The notes beneath the pieces are model-generated. The model worked only from the letters and a program-made list of their open reading frames with translations. It searched no databases and was not told the DNA's origin. Below, piece by piece: positions 1 to 12,342 of a stretch of DNA of 64,000 bases. This stretch comes from Cyanoderma ruficeps (taxonomy: Eukaryota; Chordata; Aves; Passeriformes; Timaliidae): positions 13,411,100 to 13,475,099 of the forward strand of contig VZDJ01007755.1 in the NCBI GenBank assembly GCA_008694505.1, written 5' to 3'. Position numbers and translations under genes: made by a program. The stretch's first letter is position 1. Each line of letters starts with the position of its first letter.

Positions 1-3000
1 GACAGACAGCTTTGTGGCCCCTTACACTGACAGCAGTCAAGGTAAAAAGAGCTATTCAGGTCCTGAGCTTGCTCCACAGAGGAAGACAAGAGTCTCGTAA
101 ACACTCTGTCATCACAAAGGCCAGTTTGCCAATGAGCCACTATTTCCCAGGAAGCTGACAAGTCTCACATTACCACAGGGATTTCCCCAATGAAACCACC
201 ATATTCATCTTTCCATCAGGGCATAAGTTTGTTCACAGGAGTGCCCTCTCCAGGAAGGCATCTTTCAAAAATTACACTTGGAAGTAGCAGCGCTGGTTGA
301 TCTTTCTAAGCAAGAGTAAATGCATGTTTGAAACTTATTTTGTTCATGTACCACTGAGATTGTAAAAAGAGGATAGAAGGTAATAAATAGTAAGGGCATA
401 AAATTGCTGCGGCATGAGTGACATACTTTGCATGAATCCAACTGAACATAGGCCACAGATAATCAGGTGTCTCATACTGAATATTGAGGATCATACTAAC
501 AATTCTGTTCTACAATGATACGTAGATCTGGATTTTTCCAAATTTTTCTACTTTTTAATACACATTTCTCCATGATAGGCACTGAACTGCCATCTGCAGA
601 TTTTCTGCTGGGAAAGGGCATAAGAACTGATCATAATTGCTTTCTTCAATTGCTGTTTATTCCTGCATTCACTGATTACAGCCACTTTGCAGTGTCTCAC
701 CCTGAAATAAGAGATGCATTTTTCTAGTACCACTTCTGACATTTTGCTATCTTTCAAAAAGATTTTTGACACTTCTGGGAATTACAACCAGTGCAAAGAG
801 AAGCAGTTACAGACCATGAGGGATGAAGATATATTTTAGATCTGTCAGACCCTTCAATTTCTGCAGTTTGGAAATGAATCATCCGTACTTGAAAAAAAGA
901 AATGAAATTGCTGAGATAAGCATAAATCTGATTCTCCATAAACAACAAAATCATTGCAGAAAAGTGTCAGAAGAGTAAGAGTACAAAAGTAAAAGTCTGT
1001 TTTGTGAATGCCTGTGTTTTGCAACATTTTCACCAAAGCATGAAAATCAAATGAAGTTAATTCCATTCCCTTATGTCAGATTTACCACCCAAATCTTAAA
1101 AAAGTGAATCCAGAATCCATCTGTGCCTTCCCATTTTTTGCATAAGGTTATCTACATGTACATGCATTAGGGAACTCCATTGCATATCTGTTTTGCAATA
1201 GCTCAGGTGTATCATTTCACACTAGCTTGGACTCAAATTTTTAACTCTAAAAGCCAGTGCTTGATCTTCTGGGTGTGTCAGCATGTCTGTGTGACATACA
1301 TCAAAACTTTTTCTGCTGTAAATGTTCTTCATTATCTGTAGAAGTGTTCATTAGCACTAGAAATGTACATTATGATTAGAGGCAATTAAAATGTTTTGCT
1401 ATTAACTGTGAGTTGGTAGTTATGTGTACTGATGTATCTAGAGATAATATGACATATCTAGAAATAATATGACAGCACTTGACACACTGATGGAATAATC
1501 TCCACAGTTGGTCTCACAGACTTGTAGAATGGATAAAAATATGGGAAAAGTCTCTTCATGATGACTAAGGAAATTTAGGTGTATCCTTTTCTGCCTATAT
1601 ATGATCAAGGTGACTACACCCTTTTTATCTATATGCTCATAACTGTGTCACTGCACTGCAAAAACCACTGTACCATGATTTCTTCCCTGTCTCACATTCA
1701 TTAACTAGGATTTACTTGATTTTCTCTTACCACAAATTGTTGTTCACTTTTCCTGCTTCTGATCTTCCCCCGCTTTCCCCCCCCATTCACTGGCTCTTTT
1801 CTTGGGTCTTTCTGATCTTCTGCCTTTTGAGCTTCTGACATTGCTATTTTTTCCATGTCTCTTCCTATGTTTAGAAACATTTCTCATTCCTTGCTCATGA
1901 AAGTCTTGTCTCTTTCTTCTAAAAACCAATTTATTTTATCAAGACTACAATATTTATTTTTATCTTAGAGCTATTTTTAGTATCAGATGATAAAATTTAT
2001 TAATTTATACAAACTAAAACTGCAACAAATGTATTTTACTTATTTTTCTGGAGAAGTAAGTGCCATAAGGCTTTGATGTACCTAAAAACAAAGGTTCATG
2101 TACAAAAATTTTATATAAAGGTGGTGATTTATCTCAGTTCTTCTTCCCAGCATACATGGGAGAAAAAAAAGATGTATTTTAAATGGATGGGAAAGGCTGC
2201 AAAGAGATACAAGTCTCTGATTCATTTGGAACAAAGTTGATTTTCAGCTTCATTCTGCAACATTATTTTGAAACACATCAACTCAGAATTACAGCAAAAT
2301 ATTTATTATTTCATAGGTGTTTACTAGATACAGCATCTAGTAAGATATGATGCTTGTAAGGCACAAAAGGATAAAATTCATATTTTTACAGGAAGCACCA
2401 GAAGAAGTAAATTAAATCTGAATGTATAAGAATTGGAGAAAAACTCAGTTAAGCAAACAGACTGATATATGAACAGTGATTCTGCCAATATAAGCATTAA
2501 CAGATTATTTCAGTATGACTGTATGGGAGTGATAAAAGCAAAACAGCATTGAGAAAGAAAACAGGGTAGAAAAGTATAGGAAAAAGCATGAAAGGAAGCC
2601 TGAAAATAATCAGGAAGATATAAGAAATATGACATTGTGAAAAAATGCCAGGTAATTCTTGGAAGACAAGTTTTTAAATGATCCTTGGAACCAAGTTGCT
2701 TTGACTTTCAATTTAAAAAGTATATGGCTGCTTAATCCATATCAATGTAGGTTGGTAAGAAACACAGGAAAAATATCATGGCTTCAAATATCACTCTCTA
2801 TTCATAAAGGGAGATTAACTAAAGTCTAGAGAGTATAACCAGCTTTTCTTGCAAGCAGATTTTACTTTTGAAAAAGAAAGTTACTTTTAGTAACTGTCCA
2901 AATCCTTGTATCTATGACTTGATTTTTTTTTCTTATTGCAGTGAAGAAACCTATATTTTACTATTATCCATATTCCTAATTTGTCAATACTGGTAGCAAT

Positions 3001-3468
3001 TATAGTAGAGGGCTGCAGAATTAATGTTTGAGGTCAAAGCTGTATCTAGGCTTCTGAAGAATGTTTATAAGACTTAACTTTCTTATTTATACATACAGCT
3101 AAAACTCTGAACCAGTTGCTACCATTTTTCTTCATGCTTATTACCGATCCCTTTTTTTCTCAAGTATATGTGGTTCTATCAACACGTGACTCTGCAGAGT
3201 ACTTCTGAAGGATCATATTCCTGGTATGTTGAGATCATAGCCAATGAAACTGAATGATATTAAGACCTCTGGGACCTGTATTCTGGTTTTGGATGTTTTG
3301 TGCAAAACTAGTAAAGTCTTTGCAATATTTTCCTCTTTTTCTTTAGTCTTTGCCCACCACCATGGTTTGACTGCAAAAATACTACAAAGGATGAGAAATG
3401 AAAAAAGAAGGTATGATATCATGCATGTTATACACAGCTGAACTTTTTCATTGAAATGAGAAATCATG
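1..3468. other. AT-rich non-coding segment, no gene seen
   Basis: All six frames are closed at short intervals and no recognisable domain appears. A pyrimidine-rich stretch (about 1740-1925, including an 8-base C run near 1777-1784) makes the opposite strand read as a lysine/arginine-rich low-complexity frame, which I do not regard as coding. A 20-bp tandem duplication is listed separately. Near 2926-2941 a T-rich tract ending in cag resembles a splice acceptor, but no open exon or donor follows. Confidence 0.6.
1435..1474. repeat. 20-bp direct tandem duplication (2 copies)
   Basis: Two adjacent 20-base copies (1435-1454 and 1455-1474) share 19 of 20 bases; the unit starts tatctaga and ends aatatgaca. 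This is a small minisatellite-like duplication with no visible function. Confidence 0.85.
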
Positions 3469-4886
3469 TGTGGTGGTTTCATATTCGCTGAATTTTGTTT
3501 GCCGATTGAGAGATAGGATTTTGGGAGGAAAAGGCGAAACAGGCTCAACTTAAAAGTAAACAGTTTATTAACACACAGTAAGGAAAAGAAAAAATGAAAC
3601 TTTTAAAATCTTTTTCTTCCCCCCACAAGTGTTAACTTTCCTAGAAACAACATAGAGACAAAACCTGTGACATTCAGTCTGTTTTGCCATTTAAATATAG
3701 TCTTTTATCTATTTTTCAGGAGAGGAGTCTTTTGTTCTCTATGGAATTCTTCCACTGACAACCTAGAAAAGTTCTCTTGTGGGTCGGAACTTCACAGAAA
3801 CAGCTGCCCAGGAAAAACCTGCCTTTATGTGGTCTCCTCCCATTAGCAGTTTCCTAAGCTGCTTATGGGTTGTGGAACTCAGGCATTTGGGGTGTCACTT
3901 TTTAAAGATAAGCAGCTTCAAGGCAAAGGATTTCTCATCTCAAGGAACAGAGATGTTTTCTCACTTCTTTCACTGGTGCGGGAGCTTCTCATCTCTTTCT
4001 CTCTGTTCAGGCATTGCATGGGACTGTACAGTCTATCACAAACACTTTTGCTCAAAAATTCACACATCATCTCCCCAAATGCATATTTTTCTATGATTTA
4101 AAGGAAAATCTACCAATAGAGTTCATTTTCATAGCTCAAACAAGAAAGTCTAGCCAGCAGGCAACTCCTTCATCCTTCCTCTAATTAATCCTTTTCTCAC
4201 TCTTTCCATCTGATGGTTATGCCAAGTCTTCTTTATGTTCAATCACTTTGCTCTCATTCTGGGAAGAGCCACTGCCTTGGAAGTCCCATGTCCTGGCAGG
4301 AAAGAGTTACACCTTGCCAAGGCCTGTGGTGGTCACGTGCTCTCTGCCGAGCAGCAGCCAAGATTTTTCAAAGGCTGCAGGAATGGGGGAAAAACTCAAA
4401 GCAGCCCGGCTGATGAAAGGCTCCTTGCCCCCACCCCTTGGTCTCATTCAGGGTGGGCCCAGCTTGGAGTGGCTGCAGGCTCCCCTCTCCCTGCTGGGGA
4501 AAGAGCCCAGGCCCTCAGCCAGGCCTCGGGCCAGCTCGCCCCCCATAGGGAGAGCAGCGGGGTGTTTCCAGCTGCTAAAAACCGGTCTGGGCCAGAAGGG
4601 GGGAACATTATCCCCTCTCCCGGCCTGGGAGTCACCGGGCCAGGTGGGCCTCCCGTGAAAGCCTGGGCCTAAGCGGGGTGGGCCATCCCGACCCCCTCCA
4701 AAGGAGAGAGCCAGGACTGCCTTACTTCTTTTGAAAGTGGAAGGAAGAAAGAGCGATTTAAGGCTTTCTACTAACTTTTAAGGCTGTGTGACCCAGAGGT
4801 GTATCCCTGCATGCAATCGGCTATTTTGGTTGTCAGTTCAAAGGAAATTACCAATTGCACCTCACCGTCTGTGCTAAACCAACACA
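3469..4886 (-). mobile_element. Solo LTR of an avian endogenous retrovirus (about 1.42 kb)
   Basis: The plus-strand ends are TGTGGTGGTTT (3469) and AAACCAACACA (4886). These form an 11-bp terminal inverted repeat with one mismatch and the canonical TG...CA termini. The flanks tcatg (3464-3468) and ccatg (4887-4891) look like a 5-bp target duplication with one mismatch; five bases is usual for ERVL-type elements. A polyadenylation signal AATAAA lies on the minus strand at 3564-3569, so the LTR reads right to left. A TATA-like region lies near 3687-3710 on the same strand, which would give an R region of about 125 bp and a U5 of about 75 bp. The centre (about 4400-4720) is strongly GC-rich. No primer-binding site, gag or pol sequence adjoins either end, so this is a solo LTR left by recombination. 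Open frames within it, such as 4235-4672, are not retroviral genes. The subfamily is not determined. Confidence 0.82.
3564..3569 (-). promoter_or_regulatory. LTR polyadenylation signal AATAAA
   Basis: The plus strand reads tttatt, so the hexamer AATAAA lies on the minus strand, about 95 bases before the 3' end of the LTR. This is the normal place for the signal near the R/U5 boundary, and it sets the orientation of the LTR. Confidence 0.7.
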
Positions 4887-4891
4887 CCATG

Positions 4892-5601
4892 TTTATGTGA
4901 AACATGAAAGAAACAATAGAGAAACCCCCCCCCTTGACAAATTAGAAGTTTTGACCCATAAATTCCAAATACCACCTACTTTTAGATTGTAAAAATTATA
5001 TTCATGTCTTCTTTGGTGCTGTTACAGCAACCTTCTTGTACAAGAAAAATAAATCAGAAATATAGGAATATAATATTTTTATTTAGATTTTTATTTGTCA
5101 AGTTTCAGTCTGGGAGACAAGTAAAATTGCTATAGAAAATTGTGGGACCCAAGAACCACATGAAAATATTTGCATATTTTTCTTTCGAAAGTGACTTTAC
5201 AGTTAGTATTTCCAATGGATTGTCCTAAACAGTATTCCAAAGCCATATATAATTTGCAGCCTAGCCACTATTTCAATACCTTAAAGAGAGCAACATTTGC
5301 CACTTTATAATTTTATTATTAAACTGATAACAAGAACAATGCACCTCCTGACTGACAAGGACAATACTTGTGGAATAAAATACATTAATAAAATGAATTT
5401 TCTTAATACATTGTTCAAAGTGCTTTTTTGGCTTTCCTTTAATTTTTCAGCACCTCAGTCATCTATATGTGGATAGCTAAGCTAGAATTCACCTCAGTTT
5501 ACTGCATTCATATAAAATCTAGCAACCGTGTCAATTCTGCTGTAATTGACAAAATGACAGAATGACAGATGTATCCTTAGAGAACAATTTATTTTTTACA
5601 T

Positions 5602-5633
<32 letters not shown>

Positions 5634-5724
5634 CTCAGTGATTCTCCAGACATGTTTATTTCTTTATATTGACTACTGAGGTTCTAAGCTGGTTTACATG
5701 GTTAGAATTAGGAGAAATGGTAAA
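4892..5724. other. AT-rich non-coding segment
   Basis: No gene or recognisable transposon was seen. It contains a TA dinucleotide repeat, listed separately, and a short C run near 4925-4934. Confidence 0.55.
5607..5633. repeat. (TA)13 microsatellite
   Basis: A 27-base uninterrupted TA repeat follows a T-rich stretch. It is a simple-sequence repeat and likely length-polymorphic. Confidence 0.9.
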
Positions 5725-6345
5725 ATCCATTGTTTAAATACACAACATCTCAGGGCAACATGTTCCAGCACTTAGTCACTCTCACAGTAAATGTTAACTG
5801 ATTTTCTGATGGAACACTCAGTTCTTCAGTTTTTCCCTATTGCCTCCTGTCCTGTCATTAAAAACCACTGAAAAAAAGTCTGGCTGCAGCTTCTTTGCAC
5901 TCTCCCTTCTGGAATTGAAATATATTAACAAGATCTCTCTCGAGCCTTCTCTTCTCTAGGTTTAATAGTCCCTGCACTCTCAACCTTTCCTCATAGGTGA
6001 GATGGTCCATAATCAAATTAGAGGACCTTCATTGGCCCCTTTTCACACCTGTCTTGCACTGAGGAGCTCAGAAATGGACACAGAACGTTAGATGTGGCCT
6101 CAGCAGTGCTAACAGAGGGGAGGGATGATACCCCTCGACCTACTGGCCATACTATGTGTAATAGAGCCAAGGATACTACTCACTTTCTGTGCCAAAAGGG
6201 CACACTGCCGGCTCATGTTCAAACTGGTCACCAGAACCTTTTCTGAAAGTTGTTTTCTAGTTGTGTCACTGCCATCATGTGTTGTTACATGGGGCTGTTT
6301 CTCACCAGGTGCAGGACTTTACTCTTGCCTTTGTGGAACTTCATG
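5725..6345 (-). mobile_element. CR1 LINE remnant, end of ORF2 to near the 3' UTR
   Basis: The plus strand carries the reverse complement of the CR1 consensus in the expected order. It has the 'gggcaac(c)tgttccagcac' block, 'gcctcctgtcctgtc', 'ccttctcttctct', 'cctcataggtgagatg', 'agatgtggcctcagcag', 'ctcgacctactggcc', 'agggcacactgc' and 'aggtgcaggactttac', ending at 'aacttcatgagg'. On the minus strand this runs from just past the reverse-transcriptase FxDD box to the region before the 3' UTR. The real 3' end with 8-bp tail repeats is missing, so the copy is truncated at both ends. It is heavily mutated with no open frame across it, indicating an old insertion. Confidence 0.9.
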
Positions 6346-7548
6346 AGGGATATACAAATATTTGGACCTGAGGTAGCTCTGGCAGCTTCTAAGGAGCATG
6401 CCTTGATGTTCTTGTCCCAGGTGTCTCGTTGGAGATGTCCCCTGATTAAGGAGAGTCAAGCACTCTTTTAGCCAGTGCTGAGGAGAGACTTTTGTAAGAG
6501 CTGGGATTAGAGCAGAGCTTCTTAAGTTGTGCCATGGCTTCTAAATCATGCTTTGGGAACCTCTGGGCCTTCTTGGAAGGAGGCCTACTTGATAAGAAGC
6601 CCAGGATATCAGAGAATGTCTACGAACGCTCTGAGAAAACAGTAGACAGAAGTGTTCAGTGTTTTTGTTTTGTCCATCATTTCTTTAGGTTTGTGTTAAT
6701 TTTAATGCAAAACATAGGAATAATGCCCCAGTTGTTCTGTCATTTTTTTTTTTTTCAAATTTTCCTTAGTTAAGACTTTCTGTGGCTTCTAAAATAGTTC
6801 CATCTCTCCATGCTGTGGTTGATCTGCCTCACTGTTGTATACAAGTCATCAGATCCCTCTGGGACTTTCCTGAATCACTGGTTTAAACTTCCCTAAATCA
6901 TCATTTCAAACTTCCCCAGCACAATAATTTCACCCTCATTCCCTGAAAGATTCTCTGTCATTTCAGGTCCATTGGACAGCATACTCAGATATTAATTGGG
7001 CTGAAATGCTCATTCCTACTGTGTACACATAGAACATTAACTATAGCCTGCAATGTCCATTTTCAGTTCTACATTAGTATTTATTATGTGAACACAGGGT
7101 ATTTTGCTGATGCTCTAAAGAGATATTCTGTTTTTCAGCCAATATTCTTATTCAGTACAAATAAACCACTAAAAGCCATTTCCTTTGTTGAATTGATAAA
7201 GACTTAGTCAAGATAGAAAAAAAGCAATGACCATTTTACATCAATGATATTGCTTAATTTTGAAGGTTTTATTACAGCTCAGATTACACATTTTCACAGC
7301 ACAAGAAGATTTAGAAAAAAATACAATTTTTGTTTAAAACAATGATAGTGCCTCAGATCTACCAGTCATTCTAAGTGTTAAATTACAGTAATTTGATGAG
7401 TATTGTATCCATTTTGAAGATGGGTAAACCGAAATATGAAGTATTGATCTTTTCAATCAGAAATAATGTAGTAATCAGATCAAGAAAGGTCTTCTATTTA
7501 GACACAGAGGTAGCTGTAGAGGTAGCTTCCTATGACTAATCTAATTGT
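6346..7548. other. Non-coding segment, no gene seen
   Basis: The sequence just right of the CR1 remnant (about 6346-6640) is slightly more GC-rich and could be more diverged repeat, but I could not match it to CR1. A 13-base T run lies near 6744. The rest is AT-rich with closed frames. Confidence 0.5.
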
Positions 7549-8012
7549 CATAGAATCCTAAAGTCATGGAATAAGCTGAGCTGAAAGAGACCCAGCAGGA
7601 TCATTGAATCCATCTCTTGGCCTTTAGCAGAACACCACAACAATCATTTATGCTCAAGAGCACTGTCCAAATGCTTCTTGAACTCTGTCAGGCTTGGTCC
7701 TGTGAGCACTTCCTTGGGGAAACTGTTTCAATGCTCAGCCATTCTCTGGGTGAAAAAAAACCCTTTTATGTTATCCAGCCTAAACCTCCCCTGATTCAGC
7801 TTCATGCTGTCTCCTTGAGTCCTGTCACTGGTTATGAAATTGAAAAAATTGATACATACCCCTCCACTTCCCCTCATGAGGATGTTGTAGCCTGCAATGA
7901 GGTCTCCCCTCAGTCTCCTCTCCTCCAGACTGAACAAACCAAGTGATCTTAGCCATTCCTCATAAGGCTTCGCCTCCAGATTCTTCACCATCCTCTTGGC
8001 TCTCCAGACCAA
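7549..8012 (-). mobile_element. CR1 LINE 3' end (songbird-type subfamily)
   Basis: It begins with the tail-like 'tcatagaatcc' and then follows the reverse-complemented CR1 3' UTR and ORF2 C-terminus: 'agcactgtccaaatgcttcttgaactctgtcaggc' in parts, 'cttccttggggaaactgtt', 'cctaaacctcccctgattcagc', 'aggtctcccctcagtctcc' and 'ccattcctcataaggct'. The insertion is 5'-truncated, as is usual for CR1, and lies in minus orientation. The minus-strand frame 7728-8012 retains a CR1-like YEEWLRSLGLFSLEERRLRG stretch, but stops and indels break the rest. The parent protein is the CR1 reverse transcriptase/endonuclease; this copy is dead. Confidence 0.93.
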
Positions 8013-11000
8013 GGTGGGAATCTAGATTTCTAGATCCCACTAGGACCACAGCTGTAGTAGTAAACTACATGTGCTAACGACAACTTCGTGGCACATGAGA
8101 GGAACCAGCACAGGAGACTCATCTCTTTAATGCCAACTTTTCTTATTCTCCAGTTAAGAATCTTATATTCTGTCTGACTTTGGAACAGTGTCTGGCTTGT
8201 GCTAAATCCCAAAGCAAAAAAGTTTAGAAGACTGCTAACTGGTCCAGAACAAAACCATGCCAAAGACCACCCAATCAAATTAAACTTATAAATGCATTGC
8301 AATGTATTGTTTAATTTTTAAATACAGATACATCATCTTAGCTACTCAGAGAGAGCTGAAATTTTATTACAGTATTGCCACTTCAAGTTTTTGCAAATTA
8401 TGTGAGTTAAATAACGTCACAGGAATATAGTGAATTAAATAAATTCACATGAATTTGCAAGATGAAAACTTCTTTCAGAGATTGATTTACCAGACTTACC
8501 TGCAACAGCACCCTGAGGAACTCTATGTAAGATGCCAACATTTCCCACACTCCTCAGTGAGAAATGAGCTAAAGCAGTTTAACATGAAGATTTAATGACT
8601 TTTTTCCCTGAAAATTATTTAAATCTCAAAGCATCAGGAAATACCAGTGAGTGATTAATGAAGCCATTGATTATTTGAAAGGTAAGCTATTCAGATCTCA
8701 TTCAGTCAAACAAAATATGCAAACAAAAGAAACTCTGGAAGATGGAACTTGCAAGGGATTGAATGGAAACTTTGCTTTGCTTTGTCTCAACTGAACAGAT
8801 TTTTTTACAAGATGTTCTTTTCAAAAGACATAAAAAACCACTGAAGAGTATGTTGACCATTCAGTGAACAAGTGGAAACCATGGAGAACTTCCTTACAAT
8901 TTTCTTATTTTAATGATAATAATTCAATGGTTATAAACTGCACCACACTGAGAACCACAGAAAAAAAAATTGTTGTGATCTACATTTCAATAGAGAAATA
9001 GTCTTAAATAGTAAGAAAATGGAAATACATTTCCAGCTCGTCTCACATGCATTTGAATAAAAGATATGGGAAAGACTGTCTGCATAATCTACAAAATTTT
9101 GTAATTTATAAAACATTACATTTTGTAACAGTTCAGTTTGCTACCTCAGTTTGCTATCTCTCTGTGACACACACACATTCCAAGATTAAGGTGTAAATTG
9201 TACATTCATGTTCTCAAGTGAACTTGGTACAATTACTCATGCTATGCTGAAGATACTTCTCCAAAAAAAAAAAGGAAAAAAAAAAAAGAAAACTATTAAT
9301 TAAATTATTTCAGTGCGTGAAAGAAAAGCTATGAAAACACTTACAGTGATTCAGATTACTTAAATATAAACATACAATATTGACTCTTACCAGTGATTTG
9401 AACCTTATGAATCATCAGAATTTCAACCTTCTGAATAGCATTTTAAAGTGTGAAGAAGGAATATGTCATACTGTTTGATATTTTCCTTCGCAGTAACTAA
9501 GCATATTTTCTTTAGCAGTAAGCTCAAAAAACATGTGCTAAGCCACTCAGATTTGCAAATCATAGCAAAATATGGAAACTTTCCTAGGAATCCATTAAAG
9601 TGTTATATTTCAAATATTGAATCATCTATTCGTTTACTTTGGAAAAGACCTTTAATGTCTACAAGCATTTTTCAATATATTTAAATGCTTCAAATCATAC
9701 GGTGTTTCACTCCTACTAGATATAACATACAAAACACTTCCTCTTCCCCAATCATATAAAAATCAATAAAATAGAAGTATTTAGTTGTTGCAGCTTCTTG
9801 TTATCAGCACAGTATTCAAGTGAACTGCTAAGAAAAAAATAATTCAACTGGACAATAATAGCCAGGTACTAGTCTAATACTGTAGGTACAGAATTCATTA
9901 AAGCCATAAAAGTAAAATGCTTGTTATGATAACTAAGATGTATGGAAGTTGAACTCAGGACCAAAATATATAGAAATAATTGGTAATCCTGAGTTTCTCA
10001 ATGTTATGATTCACTAAAAACTTCTTAAACTAACAAAGTAAATTTGAAAAATACAATTACCATCTTCAAGATGTTTGCTTTTCCAACAAACACAACCTGA
10101 ATATTGTGTAGATTTCTTTCTACCCCTTGCTTCATGATGTTCCAGCTCTGGAATGGTATGCGGATGCCATGAATGCTTAATATTAACCTCATGTAGAATG
10201 CTGCTGACTTTTTAGTTTGAGATATCCATTAACTAACTTCTCTAGCTTTGGAGGCAAAGTAAGACCATGAGTTTGTATGGGACTGTCTTGAAAAATGAGT
10301 TACTAATCTTTATAGTTTGCATGAATAGAAGCCATTTTGAGCCCATTATGTTGCATTTGGGTTCACTTTCTGAGGGATATTTAATGGCAGACCACAAAAA
10401 TGAGATCAATACCCAGCAACATGCTTGCTCCCCAAGGATACTGCCTACTTATGGCTTCACTTGTCCTTACTCCCATCTATGCTACAGAGCCCCAATGAAG
10501 TTCTGGCTTTGTTATTACTTAGCTGGCAAGTAATGAGAGAAAAAAATCCATTTAGTGACAATTTAATTGTCTCATCAGTCAAATTGTTGTCTGTCAAACC
10601 AAAACTGGTTTTCTCCATTTACACCTACACTTAAGAAAAAGTTTTCTTCTATAGAAATACCTGTGAAAAGTAAGAGTAAAAATATTAAAAAGGTCTCAAA
10701 ACATTCAGGAATAATTATTGTGTCTAGGTGCTGCAGGTTACGCATGTACACTTTCTAATAACATTTTATATATTCTTCCTAAATAATATGTAAATAATAT
10801 AGTATTTCTAAACCCCATGAATATTTTGTACTCTCTACTGCAAAGAACAATCTTCAAACACTGGTACATATTCAGCATGTGATTTAGATATAGATAACAT
10901 TATTGTGTTAATATCAACTAGGAATATAGGCAGGAGGACAAAAGTTCTTAGGGGTAAATTCTTCAACCATACAGGACATGCACAGACGTAGAAATTTTGC

Positions 11001-11949
11001 TAAATAAAAATAATATGTATAGAATCTGGAGTAATGGTGGGGAGGTCTACTTTGATAATATATTGTACTCTGTGGTCACATTTTTTAATTTAAAAGCATT
11101 CTAATATTTCCAGACAGAAAACAAGATTTATTCCTTAAGAAGATCTTAGATATGAGCTATTCTTACTTTTAGAGATGGCACAGTAAGGTTTGCATTCCTA
11201 TTTTAGGTTTAGTTTTCTGAGAGATACATTAAATTACTAACCATCAATCGCATATTTGATGCTGATGGCTCTATGATGACTATCAATCTGTTTGCATTTA
11301 ATTAACCTGGCTCAGCAGTCATTGCATCTGTCAGAGTAGAGTGAAACAGAGAGGGCTTTCTTTGCAGGAAGAGGCAGTATTTTTAGCGTGCATAGTGGAT
11401 TATTTTTGCGCATGCATATTTTCATGTTATTCTAGTTTTAAAATAATTTTATGCTGGCCCTTCAAACTGCGTAACTTGATGTTTCATATAATACTCTTAC
11501 ATACCTATTTGCTGCAAAAGAAATGTTAGAAAATGACCATGTTTAAATGCCATTAACCTTGCAGACCACGTTTACTTTAACCTCATTGCTAGAAATTACT
11601 TTTATTATTGTCTCTTCAAGTTTTTTTCCCCTGCTCCAAGGTGCTGTATCATAAGCAAATTTAGTGAGTTTTAGCAAGATCTGCTTGAAATATTCATGTC
11701 TCTCTTGCATGTGAACTGAAAATATAAAAGGAGGATACAATCTGGAGAAAAAGTCTGAAGAGATCAAACCCTCTTCAGTTATGTGAAGGCTAGGGCTATA
11801 TTTGAAAAACCCATACAAAATTATTAAGCCTTTTGAAACCTCTTTCATAAGAAAGTTCTATTCTAACTCAAATGGAATCAAACACACTGAGAAAATAGAA
11901 ATATTTTTCTACTTGGAGATATAATCACATAAGATGTATATGTAGTATG
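8013..11949. other. AT-rich non-coding segment
   Basis: About 3.9 kb has no recognisable gene or repeat except an A-rich simple tract at 9263-9292. Open frames of 60-100 codons (for example 10267-10533 and, on the minus strand, 11543-11848) have no recognisable domains and are of the size expected by chance at this base composition. Confidence 0.55.
9263..9292. repeat. A-rich simple repeat
   Basis: Three A runs are separated only by gg and g. No retroposed body lies immediately upstream that I can recognise, so I call it simple sequence rather than a retrotransposon tail. Confidence 0.75.
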
Positions 11950-12342
11950 TAAGTCGTATGAAGAGTGGCTGAAGAAGCAGGGGGTGTTTAGCCTCAAGAA
12001 AAGGGGTCTCAGAGGAGAGCTTATCACTCTGTACAACTACCTGAAAGGAGGGTGTAGCCAGGTGGGGATTGGCCTCCTCTCCATGGAAACTACTGACAGG
12101 AAGAAAAGACATGGCATCAAACTATGCCAGTGGAGGTTTAGGTTGAACATCGGGAAAAATTTCTTCACTGAAAGTGGTCAGGCACTGGAATGGACTGACC
12201 AGGGAGGTGATGGAGGCACTGTCACTGGAGGAGTTCAAGAAAAAACTGGACATTGCATTTAGTCTTGGTTTAGTTGTCAAGGTGGTCTCGACCTCAGAGG
12301 CCTCCTCCAACCTTAATGATTTTATGTTTCTATGATTCTGCA
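11950..12342 (+). mobile_element. CR1 LINE 3' end, plus orientation
   Basis: A plus-strand frame around 11960-12200 reads YEEWLKKQGVFSLKKRGLRG, then ELITLYNYLKGGCSQVGIGL and later RFRLNIGKNFFTE, which are the conserved C-terminal blocks of CR1 ORF2. The 3' UTR follows ('gaggagttcaag', 'gtcaaggtggtctcgacc', 'ctccaaccttaatga'), and the copy ends in degenerate tail repeats 'ttttatgtttctatgattctg'. It is 5'-truncated and moderately diverged, with the frame still partly readable. The insertion ends about 12342. Confidence 0.94.

Noticed and set aside
1744..1929. Basic 61-codon minus-strand frame as a nuclear protein
   Set aside because: The stretch is a pyrimidine-rich low-complexity segment read in reverse.
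2926..2941. Acceptor-like 'tttttttcttattgcag'
   Set aside because: The next bases (tgaagaaacc) show no exon with an open frame and donor.
4235..4672. 145-codon frame as a possible protein gene
   Set aside because: It lies wholly inside the GC-rich part of an LTR, antisense to it, and overlaps other open frames; composition explains it.
3469..4886. Intact provirus around the LTR
   Set aside because: No primer-binding site, gag, pol or env sequence and no partner LTR adjoins it; it is a solo LTR.
7617..7946. 109-codon plus-strand frame as a gene
   Set aside because: It is antisense to a minus-strand CR1 copy; the CR1 match explains the sequence.
11984..12262. 92-codon frame as a host gene
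   Set aside because: It is the surviving C-terminal part of CR1 ORF2, not a host protein.
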